DNA of 6,005 bases from JBAXPW01 sp037132015 (GTDB lineage: Bacteria > Patescibacteriota > Microgenomatia > UBA1406 > GWC2-37-13). Below the pieces are notes generated by a model. That model had not been told where the DNA came from. It was given only the letters and a program-made list of their open reading frames with translations, and ran no database searches. Location of the stretch: assembly GCA_037132015.1 (NCBI GenBank), contig JBAXPW010000084.1, forward strand, positions 1 through 6,005, read 5' to 3'. A program made the position numbers and the translations under genes. Positions 5,951 through 6,005 of the stretch are shown here, in pieces (position 1 is the stretch's first letter; every line of letters starts with the position of its first letter).

Positions 5951-6005
5951 ATGAATAAGATGTTTCCTGCAAAACTTCAACATGGTGATACAGTGAGAAT
6001 CATCA
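5951..6005 (+). CDS. Start of probable S66-family peptidase (LD-carboxypeptidase / MccF-like), cut by window end
   Basis: Only 18 codons are visible. The translation has the form M-x-K-x-x-P-x-KL-x-x-GD-T-V-R-I-I, which matches the opening of serine peptidase family S66: a P-x-KL-x-x-GD-x-I/V-R-V/I-I-A-P-S strand leading into the Rossmann-like N-terminal domain. Members cut L,D-peptide bonds in peptidoglycan peptides (LdcA type) or hydrolyse microcin C-like peptide nucleotides (MccF type). The R-I-I variant is closer to what I recall of MccF-like members, but this cannot be decided from so little sequence. Unlike the five genes before it, no membrane anchor is seen, so a cytoplasmic protein is likely. 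An alternative start at 5960 exists, but the one at 5951 keeps the usual spacing to the KL-x-x-GD motif. It is separated from the phosphoesterase by 39 bases and may be a new transcription unit. Confidence 0.65.
   Translation, partial: MNKMFPAKLQHGDTVRII

Noticed and set aside
1..6005. tRNA, rRNA, CRISPR array, insertion sequence or attachment site
   Set aside because: Gaps total only a little over 100 bases; no repeat array, transposase or structured RNA pattern was seen on either strand.

Overview
The window is strongly AT-rich and almost entirely coding. Every gene lies on the + strand, and gaps are 67 bases or less. It holds the end of a sensor histidine kinase gene, five complete genes for membrane-anchored, outward-facing proteins, and the first 18 codons of a probable S66-family (LD-carboxypeptidase / MccF-like) peptidase. 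None of the six visible start codons has a Shine-Dalgarno sequence in front of it. TGA is used as an ordinary stop twice, each time in an ATGA start/stop overlap. Together with the single N-terminal membrane anchors and very tight packing, this suggests an uncultured AT-rich bacterium. A Patescibacteria (CPR)-like genome is my best guess, and an SD-poor lineage such as a Bacteroidota relative is an alternative. The taxonomic call is an inference and is weak.

Layout. Bases 2-1057: histidine kinase, open at its 5' end, with HisKA and HATPase boxes intact. Bases 1058-1124: short spacer with a perfect 7-bp inverted repeat. Bases 1125-2615: 496-residue anchored protein with two tandem copies of a helical domain, each bounded by two LTxxQ-like motifs as in Spy/CpxP envelope-stress proteins. 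Bases 2622-3371: anchored protein with a four-cysteine module followed by a PEBP (YbhB/YbcL) domain. Bases 3368-3772: small anchored protein ending in a six-cysteine module. Bases 3774-4895 and 4892-5911: two tandem, clearly paralogous, anchored metallophosphoesterases. Bases 5951-6005: start of the S66-like peptidase gene.

How the genes may work together. The five genes from 1125 to 5911 are separated by 6 bases or less, or overlap, so they very probably form one transcription unit with translational coupling. The kinase sits directly upstream on the same strand; its response regulator would be expected just before the window. The simplest reading is an envelope-sensing locus: a kinase, a duplicated Spy/CpxP-like protein that could act as chaperone or feedback regulator, two disulfide-type cysteine modules, a PEBP-fold protein whose ligand pocket looks altered, and two extracytoplasmic phosphoesterases. 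The individual families are recognisable, but the combined function is not established and is my inference.
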